From assembly GCA_964020975.1 (NCBI GenBank), contig OZ026628.1:11142831-11206830 (forward strand): a stretch of 64,000 nucleotides of DNA, written 5' to 3'. A program made the translations under genes and the position numbers. Positions 10,810-21,924 of the stretch are shown in pieces; the stretch's first letter is position 1, and the number at the start of each line of letters is the position of its first letter. The notes under the pieces are model-generated. The model searched no databases. It saw nothing but the letters and a program-made list of their open reading frames with translations, and had not been told where the DNA came from. This DNA comes from Hermodice carunculata (lineage: Eukaryota > Annelida > Polychaeta > Eunicida > Amphinomidae).

Positions 10810-11560
10810 ACTCATGAGTGTCAAAACAGTTACAAATCCTGTTTTCCCCCATCGTATGCGACCAAAATAGAAAGTCATTCAATTATCATAATTCTCGTGT
10901 GTTTTAAACTTTATTTCAAGAAATCATGATTAATTTGTAGTGCATCGCAACTTGGAACATACAGGATTCTCTTTTTTGCATTGAAATTGAACTGGCCAGC
11001 CCCTTGGAGCTGGGGGAAACATTGTCAAAAGAAAACCAGACATCATGTTGACATTATTCACACATGCATATACACGTACAGTGTATGTACATGTACATAT
11101 TATAATTCAAAGGGATGTGTATAGATGCAATACAATACTGTCTTTGTTCCTTTACTACATAAACAAATTTTAACAGACACTGTCAGGAGACTTGCATACT
11201 ACTTGCATATGCACCTGTGAGCTGAGACATTTATATACATGCATGAATTTCATATACTTTATTATGGCATAGTACAGATCCGGGTCTATTCACTTTTACT
11301 CATATTATTGTATTAAGGCCTGGATGAATTCTGAAAGCCCTGTTGTTATTGGAGTGCACCGCTACAGAGGTTGTCAATGGTGGTGTGCGTACATGTACCA
11401 CTTGCTTGTTTGTATGTTTATCCCCTACTTTGCACCAAATTTCATTGAAAACCCATGGGATATTGCCTATGTGATATGGTTGACCACATCCCATGGGTGG
11501 GGCTACTTTTTACCATATTTGTATAATCAGAGATATGGTTTTCCAAATGTGGAAGGAATC
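10810..11560. other. Stretch without recognised gene
   Basis: Contains short open frames at 11300-11494 (minus) and 11324-11641 (plus) without family features until Crypton similarity starts near 11565. Confidence 0.45.
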
Positions 11561-11564
11561 AATT

Positions 11565-12130
11565 CCATGTTTGGTATATCCAGACTCGCCTTTTTACCTT
11601 GCTATAAATCACAGCCGAAAACAAGATGGTCCTTGGTATGAATCCCAGCCGATGGGTAAGAATAAACTTAATTCTGTGATGCAAATGCAGGACTGATTGG
11701 CAGAAAAACCAACCACTCTGTAAGATGCACGATGTGCAGTCCATTTTTACATCCAAATTTCCCGACAACCATTATTCAATAGCTGAAGGGGCACAAAATG
11801 CACAGTCCATGAACAAATATGCAACAGCAAGCCGAAATCAACAGCACGCCACGTGCAGCCTTCTCCAGGGAAATTCTTCTTCTTTTCAGTGACCACTAAC
11901 ATCTGTCCAAAACACTCCCGAGACTCTTGTTTTCATCGTTTGTTCCAGCTGGAGTAGCAGCTAGCCATCGCCCTGTTCGTTCGGGCAATGCTCGCAATAC
12001 TGCCGTCAGTGATGGGGCCAATCTGACGGCTCTCAGTCAGTTGAGCTTCATGGCTCCATACTTTGGATTGTTTGTTGGTGCAAAATTCCAAGGCAACGTG
12101 ACCTTCCAATTCTCCTCTCCACCAAACTAA
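11565..12130 (+). pseudogene. Decayed C-terminal half of a Crypton-type tyrosine recombinase
   Basis: Across more than one frame the plus strand reads the landmarks of the DUF3504/Crypton recombinase family. These are a GPWY...PMGKNKL block (about 11622-11660), the catalytic-site region TNHSVR (about 11715, with Arg kept), PTTIIQ followed after a stop by LKGHK (the LxGH motif, about 11765-11795), and a C-terminal tail GLFVGAKFQGNVTFQF ending at a TAA at 12128-12130. At least two in-frame stops lie between NHSVR and the tail, and the catalytic Tyr position after the GHK motif appears not to be Tyr. Cryptons are DNA transposons that integrate by tyrosine recombinase; the N-terminal half is not recognisable here. 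A relic of a domesticated relative is possible but less likely given the stops. Confidence 0.75.
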
Positions 12131-12382
12131 TTCCATATAAAAATTAAAAAAAAAGTATCTTTGCATCGAGATTTTTGCCTGAAGCGACGGTCATTAAAAA
12201 AGATACGCCATTAGGCCTGTGGTTGACTGCTTTTCTTTGTTGTTTAAATTTTCATACATGTGGCATGACTATGTCAAAGTCCCATGTAATGCAGTGAAAT
12301 AAAATGTTACAAGTGATATAAATTGCCTTTTTTCTTTCTTTTAAAATGGACCGTAGGGGATAAATACAAAATAACCCTCATT

Positions 12383-12504
12383 GTTAATCTGTCTAAACCT
12401 AATCCCCCTCATTGTTTGCCTGCCTGCGCGCCTGATCATCGCACTTGGGTGATCAGGCACGAAGGCAGGCAAACAACTCGATGGATTCGGTTTGACAGAT
12501 TAAT
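12383..12504. repeat. Foldback hairpin, arms about 54 bp
   Basis: The left arm from ttaatctgtctaaacc to gcgcctgatca pairs with a right arm running tgatcaggcacgaaggc to gacagattaa. Pairing is roughly 85-90 percent, with a loop of about 12 bases. There is no coding capacity. It resembles a small foldback MITE or a structured RNA element. Confidence 0.85.
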
Positions 12505-12509
12505 GACTC

Positions 12510-13770
12510 AGGTAATTTTGTCTATAACTGCTGCGAATCAATATTAACCTTTACAAGAACTTTCAGGGCAGTTACGAAAGTTTGACAGTTTCATACCTTG
12601 AGCATCAATGTTGCAGTATTTTCTTAAACGGAGTTGTCTTAAGCTTAAAATAGAAGGGAGATTTACCCTGCCCTTTTGTTTCGCTCCCTGATCTTTTTAT
12701 TTACTCCCTGCCTTTTACTTTTGCTCCCTGCCCTTTTCTCCTATGTTTTTTTGATATTTTGGGCAATTCAATTCATTTTCTCATGAAGTTTTGATATAAT
12801 TTAAACTAATTGGCAAAAAAATGTATCAATTTATCAATTGACCCTGAGTATAAGATACAAATTCAGAACTATTTCCATAAAAACAACAAAAAAAGCCTGT
12901 TTTTTGGACCGCTGCTTTTGGATGCCCTTTTTGATTGTCATTAAGGGCTTTAAAAGTGCCCTTTTAGATGAAAGTTGCCCTGCCCTGCCCTCCTGAAAAG
13001 CTGGGGACAACACTGTTAATTCAAGCCATATAGAAATACGCCATCCGTAATTTAAGAATAAGCAGAGTTTCAAATCTTGCAATGCTTATAATTTTACACC
13101 TAGAACGACCAGATCAAGTTTAGAGCTATCCATGGCTACATCCAGTATGGGAGTTGGACAATTATGGTATGGAAATTTAAAGGCTCCCACAATAACCAGG
13201 CATTCATAACATTCTAATAACGCAGAATTTTTCTTAGTTTAAACATATTTATTTCACACTGGATAGCCCAAATAGTACACAAATCGACTAATCGAGGGGT
13301 TCTCTAGACACGGAGACACACAATGTATATACAAGACACACAGAACAATACAAGATACAGAACAGCTATGCAGGTCACAGTACACAGACTAGGAGCTCCA
13401 AGAAGGAACTGAAGAAACATGTGTATACATTAAATGTATGAGTATATATACAGGATTTTCCAAATTTTATTTCTATTGTTATTATTCTAATTTCATTCAT
13501 TCGTTTCTTTTTTTTTTGTTGGTAAGATCGGCGAGGGGGCTGCCCTGCCCCCCCCCTCCCCATAAATGCTGAATACATCACTGCATACATGTAGATACAT
13601 GTAAGTTAGCAGACAGATATGAATTGAAAGGATATGATGAGGTTGATTATTGGAAAGTGTATGTAACACTGGGCTGGAAGGAAGACTGGGAATGAGGAGA
13701 CAGGGAAAAAAAGAGTATAAGCATAGACACACTTGTTTTATATGGAATATGAAAAAAGTGAAGCATTGAC
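12510..13770. other. Stretch without recognised gene, CTCCCTGCCCTTTT-rich part
   Basis: At 12655-12745 the words CTCCCTG and GCCCTTTT recur four times with short spacing, and GCCCT words recur near 12950-12995, a decayed simple repeat. The rest (13000-13770) shows only short, non-coding frames and T- or C-runs. Confidence 0.55.
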
Positions 13771-13774
13771 TTAT

Positions 13775-13971
13775 CGAGTCACTCTCCATGGCACAGATGT
13801 TGGCGTATACTTCCTACCTTGCCTGGTGGAGGAAACCGAAGAACTCGGAGAAAACCACTTTGCACAGTTAAAGTGGTAGGAACTTTTTCCACATGCTGCC
13901 CAGGACGAGAATCGAACCCGGGTCGCAGAGGTGAAAGGCGAGCATCTTACGGCTCAGCCAACTGTGCACCC
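13775..13971 (-). mobile_element. tRNA-derived SINE, copy A
   Basis: On the minus strand the element starts GGTGCACAGTTGGCTGAGCC and contains an RNA polymerase III A box (TGGCTGAGCCG, 13950-13960) and a B box (GGGTTCGATTC, 13909-13919) at tRNA-like spacing. A body with GGTTTTCTCCGAGTTCTTCG follows, a word type widespread in metazoan SINE cores. A second copy lies at 29153-29352 and a deleted fragment at 39391-39438. No named SINE family is claimed. The head most likely came from a tRNA gene by the usual SINE route, and mobilisation would need a partner LINE. Confidence 0.85.
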
Positions 13972-13986
13972 TAAAACACATGTAAA

Positions 13987-14370
13987 GTGTACAAGTACAC
14001 GGCATTAGAAACACCAAAGACAAGTGTGTTGGCATGGAGGGAAAGGATCCAGGCTTCTTTTTCAAAACAGGGCAGGAGTGATCAATCTAAAACAGAATGG
14101 ACAACAGGCAGTAATGGAAAGTGTAAGGTATGTAGACAAGAGGCAGATGAGACAGCTCATTATTGGCTGTTGTGGTGTTATGCATATTTAGACAGATCAG
14201 TAAGAGAAGATTTTTTTCAGAAAGTGGCACAGGGCAGACTATAATAACAAGGGTTTTGGAGAGTTTCAGTGTTTGAGGAAGAGGCACGTGTAGCATGGGT
14301 TTTAGGTTTGAAGGGTGGCTTCCTGGGAAACAGGAAAGGTACTAAAAGTGTATACCTAGTGGGATGCTAG
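13987..14370 (+). pseudogene. C-terminal tail of a LINE ORF2
   Basis: The frame from 13987 to 14244 ends in a CxxC...H...C zinc-knuckle-like segment (CKVCRQEADETAHYWLLWC), the kind found near the C-terminus of many non-LTR retrotransposon polymerases. A second frame continues with VFEEEARVAWVLGLKGGF to about 14370. No reverse transcriptase domain precedes it; a SINE ends 16 bases upstream. 5' truncation is the usual LINE state. The family (Jockey, CR1 or RTE side) cannot be told. Confidence 0.5.
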
Positions 14371-14379
14371 GAGAAAAGA

Positions 14380-15035
14380 AATGAAATGTCACCTTACAAT
14401 TGATACATTTGTGATTAGAAATGGGTTCCCTTCAGCCTCGCTTGGAATTATAAATTTTTCGACAAATAATTGCCTTCACTTTTGCGTTTCTCCATGCCGG
14501 TCATCGCACTCAGTTTGCTACTTTGTATGCATTGGAACTTTTGGCACAGCAATGGGACAGACATAAACTTGTTAACGCGAGCTTGGAGAAAAGTATGTTA
14601 ATCACGGTTCTCCTGTTTTTGTTACATACATGTGATCATGCTGACTCTGAATCTGACGCAGTCCTGACAGTTCTTGGCCCCCCAGTGCCAGTCACGGTGT
14701 GCAATACATATTTAACATTGTGTATATTTATTCTGCAGTAATTTGTTTGAGATGACTGTTATCACATGTTATTGATTTTCAATGTGTCAAATCTTATTAT
14801 ATTGGTTATTTTACAAGTTATTTACAATTAGCCGTTAGATTTATTGAAAGCAAAACTGATATGTTTGCCAAAAACAATGTGTTCAATGTGCAAATCCAGT
14901 CCCAGCACAAGATGTTGCCTTCATCGGTGGCAAATGTACAGTGAATATGTATGTTTTGCAATCATAACAGAATGCTTCAGAAGAATCATCGGCATTCCGA
15001 AAATATATTATGATGCATTTCAGCGGCAGGACAAC
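14380..15035. other. Stretch without recognised gene
   Basis: Contains modest open frames (14381-14741 and the start of 14844-15299) without recognisable features. Confidence 0.45.
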
Positions 15036-15039
15036 TCTA

Positions 15040-15247
15040 TCAATTATTTCAGTGATCATCCAAATCCTTCATGGTCGCTGAGCAGCAACCATAGACTTTG
15101 TCGCTCGAGGAAAGTACTTGAGAACCGTTTTTTTGACGCATGCGCAATGGCCAGGTACTTTCATCGCGGCCAGTCAGTTTTTTGCTTACGATCGAAGCTA
15201 CACAATTTACCGGGATATAATCAGATTTTTCTTCACTTACAAGTATT
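15040..15247 (+). repeat. Inverted repeat, left arm (205 bp)
   Basis: About 205 bases from caattatttcagtgat to cttcacttacaagtat match the reverse complement of 19488-19693 at roughly 80 percent, with long identical stretches. The arm carries GACGCATGCGCAATGGCC, which contains a GCATGCGCA core like the NRF-1 site of TATA-less promoters. The pair brackets 4.2 kb that includes the PHD exon at 18271-18659. It could be the TIR pair of a decayed DNA element or two separate insertions in opposite orientation. Confidence 0.8.
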
Positions 15248-15249
15248 TC

Positions 15250-17455
15250 TACATGTAAAATTTATGAGATGTTCAATAAGGGCATACTTGTGTGATTAAT
15301 AAACGCTAATAAAGGGCTTGTATTGGTAATTTGAAGGCAAATCATTGAGTTGTGAGTTGAGAATTCTGTGTTTACTTTTTAAGTTGCGAATTTTTCTCAA
15401 TACAAGGTAATGTAATTGCTTACTGGTCTTCGTAACGAAGAATGTATTCCACTATTACATGTAGGCCTATTGTGTCATTAAGTTGATCAAATTTATTATT
15501 TTAATTTGTGAAGACTTAACATTAGTCACCTTGTTTGCTTGCATTACTTGCATAAATATGATCCATTGGAAGAGGCCAGGTCAACGTATACTGATATATC
15601 GGTAGACTAAGTTGATAATAAATTAACAGATATTGGATTTTTTTTCAAGTCATAATAAATATTGTATTTAAATAGTAAAGCGTATATATTATCATATCTT
15701 TCTTTGGTTTACAGCCCTACAGTTACCATGAATGAGAATATTTTATGTCAAGTATGAATACAATAAAGTTTTCATTAAAAATTTAAACAATTGTAGTGTA
15801 GCTTACACTTTTATGTGCATAGTTTAATGTTTTTTCATTGTCATACATTGTCCCATATCATTGAAAATGAAATTAATATCATGAAGCTATGATTAATATC
15901 ATCAATGTTTTTTATGTATCATAGAGCAAGGAATCACATTTTTGTTCTGAATACACTGATCAATTTGCACAAAAGGGAGAGCATGTTTGGAAAGAAACCT
16001 ACTTATAATTGCTAAACATAATTATAGTTGCTTTATTGATTTCTTGAAAGCTTTGTATCTAGTATGGTACTTTAGTCCTATGTATGTAATGTATGGATAT
16101 GGTCTCAGTCCAAAAAATGTCATGCTACATGAAATTTCCAACGTGTGCTGTAAAGCAAATACTAAAGTGAAAATGTGAACGCCAACATATTTGAAATATT
16201 TGCTCAATTTCACCAACAGATGGCAGTGCAACATATTTCAATTACATTTTGTTCTGGACTGATTTTCATTTAAGGTAATTTTTTCCCAATGTAAGATCAA
16301 GTGGCAAGGTAATATGTAAATTCTCACAGAATAAATTATACCGGATTTGAGGGTTTGCAGTCATTGTTATTTGACCTTATGATGTTTTTGGCAACATAAA
16401 GTGAAACTTACAGAAAATAAAAAACAGAAAAATATCCATAAAGAAAGGAAAAACTGCAGTGCCGACTTACCGTGCTATCATTGCTGATACATTTCTGTCT
16501 TTTCCATGAACAGAAAATACTACATAAGCAATTTCAGAATTTTCCAACATTTGATAAGGCCAAACAAAATAATACATTTCCCCTAACAGGCTGAAAAAAA
16601 TTATGGTAGGTAGGCAAAATCATTTATTTTTTCATCATTTTTCCTAAACATAACATTTATTTTTAACCAATAGAAATGATAGCCAGACATTGAACATGCC
16701 AACACAGTTAAATTATTCTGTTCTTGTGTCTCAACCGCTTGTTCCATGTAGTTTTATGCCATGACAACACAAGGAAAAGCCATTACAACACAAGAAAAAC
16801 ATGTTTCATTCACACCAATATATATTTTGTAAAGCAAATTGAGTGGAGAGGGCCAGTTGGGTTATGGGAAATACAGCTATTATTTTGTTTGGCCTAACTT
16901 ATCAGTTGATTTTAAATTTTGTCTCAATGAACCACTACAAATATAACATACACTAGCTCTGTCCCTTGTAATCTGAATGTTGTACGAAAAATGCACAATA
17001 AGCTGGGATCTTTCCTGAGTTCACTTTTTGATCATCAGGTAACTATATAAAGCATCTAGCAAATAGATAATGCAAAAAACAACAAATAACAGAATCTTGT
17101 TCATTCACAATATATACGTAGAGTTTATTATTCTGAATCACTGATACAAAAAAATCTCTATTCATGAACATAGTTCCATGATCATGATACATAATATTAT
17201 GTACTAGTATTCACATTTAATTCTTCTCTTACAATAATATCCTGTGGTACCTATAATTACACAACACATTTTTTCGTTGCATTTTGCTGCACAGGAAACA
17301 TGTACTCTATTTCCAATTGGTTCAGCCTTTGCCGAAGAATCCCTTCGTTGATGCATGACGAAGATTAAATCAGAACATATCTTTTCACTCAAACTACATA
17401 TATTACATATATGATAAAGCACATGTAATTGAACCTTCTATATTGTATACCAGTC
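15250..17455. other. Stretch without recognised gene
   Basis: AT-rich DNA inside the 15.0/19.7 kb inverted repeat pair. Short frames (15987-16234, 17204-17422) have no family features. A CTCF-like core lies at 16213-16226. Confidence 0.5.
16213..16226 (+). promoter_or_regulatory. CTCF-like core
   Basis: CCAACAGATGGCAG matches the CTCF core CCASYAGRKGGCRS at 13 of 14 positions. Single-site matches arise by chance in tens of kilobases, so this is only a candidate. Confidence 0.2.
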
Positions 17456-17460
17456 AAAGT

Positions 17461-17719
17461 TCATCCAAAATGTATAATGTATAAAGCTTTGTCAGTAGCC
17501 AAAGCAAGGAATAAGTTCTCCAATTGACAGTATAGGCTACATCTTTCTCTTGATTTATGTTGATCAAGTACACACATACTTTTACTTTCCATGTAATCTT
17601 GTGGTGCTTGGTCTTGGTAAATTAAAGAAAAAATTGCCAAAGGAAAATCTTCAAGAAAATATATAAACACAGGTAATGCTACAGACCCAGACTTTTCATC
17701 TTTGGAGAAAAATTTCCAA
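17461..17719 (-). CDS. Candidate exon with a hydrophobic segment, unknown protein
   Basis: A minus-strand frame is preceded by a strong polypyrimidine tract and acceptor (aattatacag, exon from 17719) and runs to a TGA at 17461. It encodes a hydrophobic stretch VALPVFIYFLEDFPLAIFSL that could cross a membrane, followed by a Cys-containing hydrophilic part and a second weakly hydrophobic stretch. If translation continued across the tract the frame would extend to 17883. No family was recognised. It could be a terminal exon of a membrane protein or a chance open frame in AT-rich DNA. Confidence 0.25.
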
Positions 17720-18270
17720 CTGTATAATTGAGGGTGCAAAAACAGAAAAAGAAAAAAAAGTACAACGATGCCGTTACCCAAAGAGACATTGTTTAAAAAA
17801 ATGTAAAAACTGGTAAAGAGACACCACCACCCAATCCACATCCCCATCCTTCTCCAAAATTTGTTTGCACGAACACCATCCAAACAGACTTTAAAATTAC
17901 AGCTCCTTCAATCCATTTACATATACTCCAAAATAGTATGAGACACTGTCTACAAATGATAACTGTGAATAAGGTACCAACATGGGAAGTGCAGCATACT
18001 ATTTCAATGCCAGGTACACTGCATGGATCCAAATTCACCGAAATCATCTCAACAGGCTATTTATAATCAGAATACCATATGTTTTAATCACATTTTCACA
18101 TACCTCAAATATCGCATGATAATGTCCCCCATAAACCCAACAAGCTTCTTAACTTGTACATGGTTTCAATCAAGCTGTACACCTAAACTATTGGCATTTG
18201 GTTGGAAAGTTGTGCTGCATGATAAAATGATAGCCAATAATATATTTGTTCATAGTCTTTTAATTTTATT

Positions 18271-18659
18271 TCACAGTCTACCTTTAATGCAATTCTTGCA
18301 GTACCAATCCCGGTGTTTAGGTGGGGCCCTTTTCATTTTTATACAGTGCCAGTGGGACGATGTATCACAGCTGTCACACCCGAGGGTGGGTCATTTGTAC
18401 ATTCGACTTTGCATACTGAACAGGGATATTTTACAACAGCACTATCCTGGTTATCATAACAGCCAGTCTCTTTCATATCACTATTTTCATGTACTGTACT
18501 ATTTTGTGATAAGGTAAGGCATGTTTTTTGGTCAGGAGCACTACTCTTTGTTTTTTCTGTGTTAGCGTAACATGACACTTCCTGCTCTGAATCTGGGTTA
18601 AACCAACATGGAGTACCACACAAAGGAGGTGTCAAAGTAACAGGTTGGGTGCCCAGTGG
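18271..18659 (-). pseudogene. PHD-finger exon with one frame change
   Basis: On the minus strand the exon begins after an acceptor (cccattgtag, exon from 18659). It reads about 85 residues in one frame up to YPCSVCKVECTNDPPS, the first CxxC of a PHD zinc finger. In another frame it continues CDSCDTSSHWHC...DWYCKNC to a TGA at 18271. Together these give the Cys4-His-Cys3 spacing of a PHD finger, with the W-x-C-x-x-C ending that is diagnostic. The frame changes near 18380-18390, with a stop just upstream in the second frame. PHD fingers usually read histone H3 tails. The exon lies between the inverted repeats at 15.0 and 19.7 kb, so it may be transposon cargo; a decayed host gene or a sequencing error in a live one are alternatives. 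Confidence 0.65.
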
Positions 18660-18664
18660 CTACA

Positions 18665-19480
18665 ATGGGAGTTTAGATTAACAGTTGTGTGTGTTTTTTG
18701 TTATAAAAATCAAATGAGATAAAAATACACATAAGCAATTTTAATTTTCTGGCTTTAATAAAAATTATTGATAAAAAAATACATCATACTGTTTGCCATA
18801 ACAGAAGTCTATTTTTGAATGTGGATTGCCAGTAAACTCTTTGAAATATGAGGAAGAAAATCATGTCAACCCTTGAAAAAGCTAATACAGAAACAACCAA
18901 ATATAGTTGTACTATAATGATGAACCAAGCTTTAGAAATGACATTTTCTCCGATTACAACCCTCTATGTGAAAAAGACAACTTTTAATTCTCTGGATTCA
19001 GAGAAGTACAGCATCAATAATACATTTACCCTCCTCGATATTTTCCTCCTAAAGTATTGACTCATTTCACATTTATTTATAAATTATGCATGATTTTGCA
19101 TGGATAACAAGATCTATTATCCCTTATTTCCAACTTTGGTTTCAAGTCTGATTTGAGAAAATAATCTTTGTATGTACACATATTGCTAACTGATTACTAC
19201 AATATCATCGGTTTGCTGTGTTTCTGTTAGCAATATTATATTCTGCTATTTTTGGTAATTTGTTTGTTTGTTTGTTTGCTTGCTTGTTTGTTTTTTAATG
19301 TAACGGCCTCTTTGTAAATCAACTTTACTGTATAAATTTCTTCCTAGAGAAAGGAAATGGCGACAGGCAATTAGATAAAAACAGTAGCACGGTGATTTAT
19401 GAAAGTAATGGTACAGGGAAGGGTATATTGAAATGACCCTTTGCAGAGAAACAATCCATGTCACACAATGAGTGAAAAGT
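18665..19480. other. Stretch without recognised gene
   Basis: AT-rich sequence upstream of the PHD exon on the minus strand, with a (GTTT)n run at 19260-19292. No further exon of the PHD gene was found by eye. Confidence 0.45.
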
Positions 19481-19487
19481 ACTGAAT

Positions 19488-19693
19488 ACTTGTAAGTGAA
19501 GAAAAATCTGATTATATCCCGGTAAACTGTGTAGCTTTGATCGCAGGCAAAAAACCCGGCTGGCCGCTATGAAAGTAAGTGGCCATTGCGCATGCGTCAA
19601 AAAACCGGTTCTCAAGTACTTTCATCCAGCGGCAAAGTCCATAGGTTTTGCGCGACGGCGATCCTTATCGAGGAATATTTGCTGAAACAACTG
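19488..19693 (-). repeat. Inverted repeat, right arm (205 bp)
   Basis: Reverse-complement partner of 15040-15247, again with the GCGCATGCGTC core. It ends about 350 bases upstream of the Crypton recombinase remains. A possible donor (gattgcaag|gtatgt, about 19773) and acceptor (tttgtttcag, about 20018) between them would fit an untranslated first exon of that element, with the arm as its promoter. That link is an inference. Confidence 0.8.
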
Positions 19694-20039
19694 TACATTG
19701 GAGAGAGGGAATCAGAAATCTCATTCATCATTTAAGGAAAATTGGTGAGATATTGAATCTGCACGATTGCAAGGTATGTTGTCCATATTATGCAAACATC
19801 GGAAGGTTGAAGGTGTCTCATTGAATATCTAGAAGCACTATAATTGTCGTACTCCACAGACGGTTAAGTTATCAGTAATTTGGGAAAATAAGGAAAACGT
19901 TTTTGTTTAATTTTTATCTGGAGGATTGGTTTCCTATTAGAGAACACCAACTAATACTAAAACAATATTTTTGGCAAAGAAGTCAAATTTTCAAATTTAA
20001 CTATCACTTTGTTTCAGATTGGTTGATTAAAAATCATGA

Positions 20040-20975
20040 AAACAGATAATTCGAGCATCTTCCAGCTGATGAACTAACAGGCTTCCTCAGAAGGTTTTAC
20101 TTTGGGATCCGCAACAAAAGAAAGAAAAACATGGAAAATCTTTATATGTGTCGATCAGATCTGGCTTAAACCGATACCTGACCTCCCCTCAATTTGATCG
20201 TCAAAGAAACTTTATGGCGGATAGAGAGTTTCAGTCTGCACGTCTTCAGTGGCTACCTGGCAAAATTAAGGAAGGACGGCGAAGACACGTTATGTGGAAA
20301 AGAAACAATTCTTGAGGGTGATATTCAGAGACTGTACAAATATGTATTTCTTGACACACCTCAGGGGTTACAATATAGGTTTTTTTTTCATCTTGGTATT
20401 AATTTTCTAAGGCGGGGTCGGGAGGGCCTGCGTAGCTTGAATAAGGACTCATTTAAAGCGTGTAAAGATGATGAGGCTGTGGAATATATCAAGATGAGGT
20501 ACAAAGAAACTGAAAGGACAAGGCACGGAATGAATTCTAAAGAAAATGACGTAATGAGAAGCAATGTGTTATTTACGCACAACCAAACGACAGTGACTGT
20601 CCAGTGAAGGCCCTGAAAAAGTACATTAGCAATTGAGCAAACTGAATCCTAAATGTGATGCACTGTATCAGAGGCCACGTTGTAATAAACCACTCGACCA
20701 AAACAGTCCATGGTATGAAAATCACCCTGTCGGAGTTAACAAACTGTACACTTTCATGAAAACAATGTCAGAGAATGGTGGTCTGTCAAAAATTTACACA
20801 AACCATTGCTTGGGGAAAACGTGTATCAGCGCTTTGTCAGTAGCTGGGTATGAAGCCAAGGATACACAAACTGTATAAGTGGCCACAAACATGTATCGAG
20901 CTTGGCTTTATACCTGGATGCCCCACCCCTTGCCAAACGGAAGATTCTTTCTTCTGCACTTCATACATATTTAAT
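20040..20975 (+). pseudogene. Decayed Crypton-type tyrosine recombinase
   Basis: The plus strand reads, in order, LTGFLRRFYFGIRNK (about 20070), RSGLNRYLTSPQFDRQ in a second frame (about 20155), FSGYLAKLRKDGEDTLCGK (about 20250) and DIQRLYKYVF...GINFLRRGREGLRSL (20319-20440). Then come LSKLNPKCDALYQRPR (20633), WYENHPVGVNKLYTFM (about 20710), LSKIYTNHCLGKT (about 20788), GYEAKDTQTV and, in a further frame, SGHKHVSSLALYLDAPPL (about 20880-20930). These are the blocks of the DUF3504/Crypton family. The second catalytic Arg after the NHC motif is Gly here, while LYLDAP offers a candidate nucleophile Tyr. At least three frame changes and a stop show decay. Cryptons are cut-and-paste-like DNA elements using a tyrosine recombinase. 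This copy is of a different subtype from that at 11565. Confidence 0.85.
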
Positions 20976-20979
20976 ACAT

Positions 20980-21900
20980 AGAGAAACTTAACAAACCTAA
21001 TTCGGTAAGCCCATGTACCGTATGAACACTATCAAGTCCAATATTTTAAGAGCAAAGTCCTATTCCGTACCATTCACTGAACAACTGCATTGTTCTAAAT
21101 CATAATAGCAAATTAATTTATGAAAGGAACAAATCATATACATAAAAATTAGAAGAAAGTTTTAGGCATTATAAGCCTTTATAAAATCTGGTCATCAGCG
21201 GGGTACCAGCGCAAGACTTGTTTCGGTGCCATTAATCCCCGGGCAAGTCATTCTGCTAACTGGCGGCATCATATTTGCATTTCCAATACAAACATCCCGA
21301 TTCGATGTACAACGGAATAAAGCGAATATGATGTTCCTTTCGTAGGCCAAATAAAAAAAAACTTGTTTCTCATTTCCGCGCGCATGAGATTTTTCCGCCG
21401 CATCACTTTTTTTTTTAAATCTTTATTGTGCCATTTGTACAAGAGCAGGCTTGAAGCCAGCATCTAAGAGAACCCGAGTGCATGTTAACAAGTCTGTAAA
21501 TAAACAGAAACAGGACACACAGGACAAGGTTTTGGACACTCAACCATAATGTAACATTTTATACAACAACAGAACATTTTTGTAAAACCACACACACAGC
21601 CAGGTCTTCAGAGCCATGTGACTTTGATATGCCAAATGTATGGTCCATTGCTTAAGTACTGACAAGGGGGAGGGAGGGGGGATGTCAACTTGATTGTTTT
21701 AAGGCCACTTAAGGATGATATTGTTTTCATTTAGCACCATGGACAAAACAACAATAGGGTAAGGGAGGGTAACAATCCAATGATTCTGGTCACAGTCTGG
21801 TGGTGGTGGTGGTGGGGGGGCAAATGCCAATTTTTCTTTTTTTTTTTTCTTCAATGTATTGTTCACACTGACTGATATTTTCTGGTACTTTTAATAATTT
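20980..21900. other. Stretch without recognised gene
   Basis: Possible 3' flank of the Crypton copy, then G/T-rich low-complexity DNA near 21660-21900 (including a GGT run at 21800-21820). Nothing coding recognised. Confidence 0.45.
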
Positions 21901-21924
21901 AAAAAAAAAATTGTAATACATCAG

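Noticed and set aside
14844-15299. 151-codon plus-strand open frame
   Set aside because: Half of it lies in the 205-bp inverted repeat, the repeat partner is not coding, and the residues show no domain.
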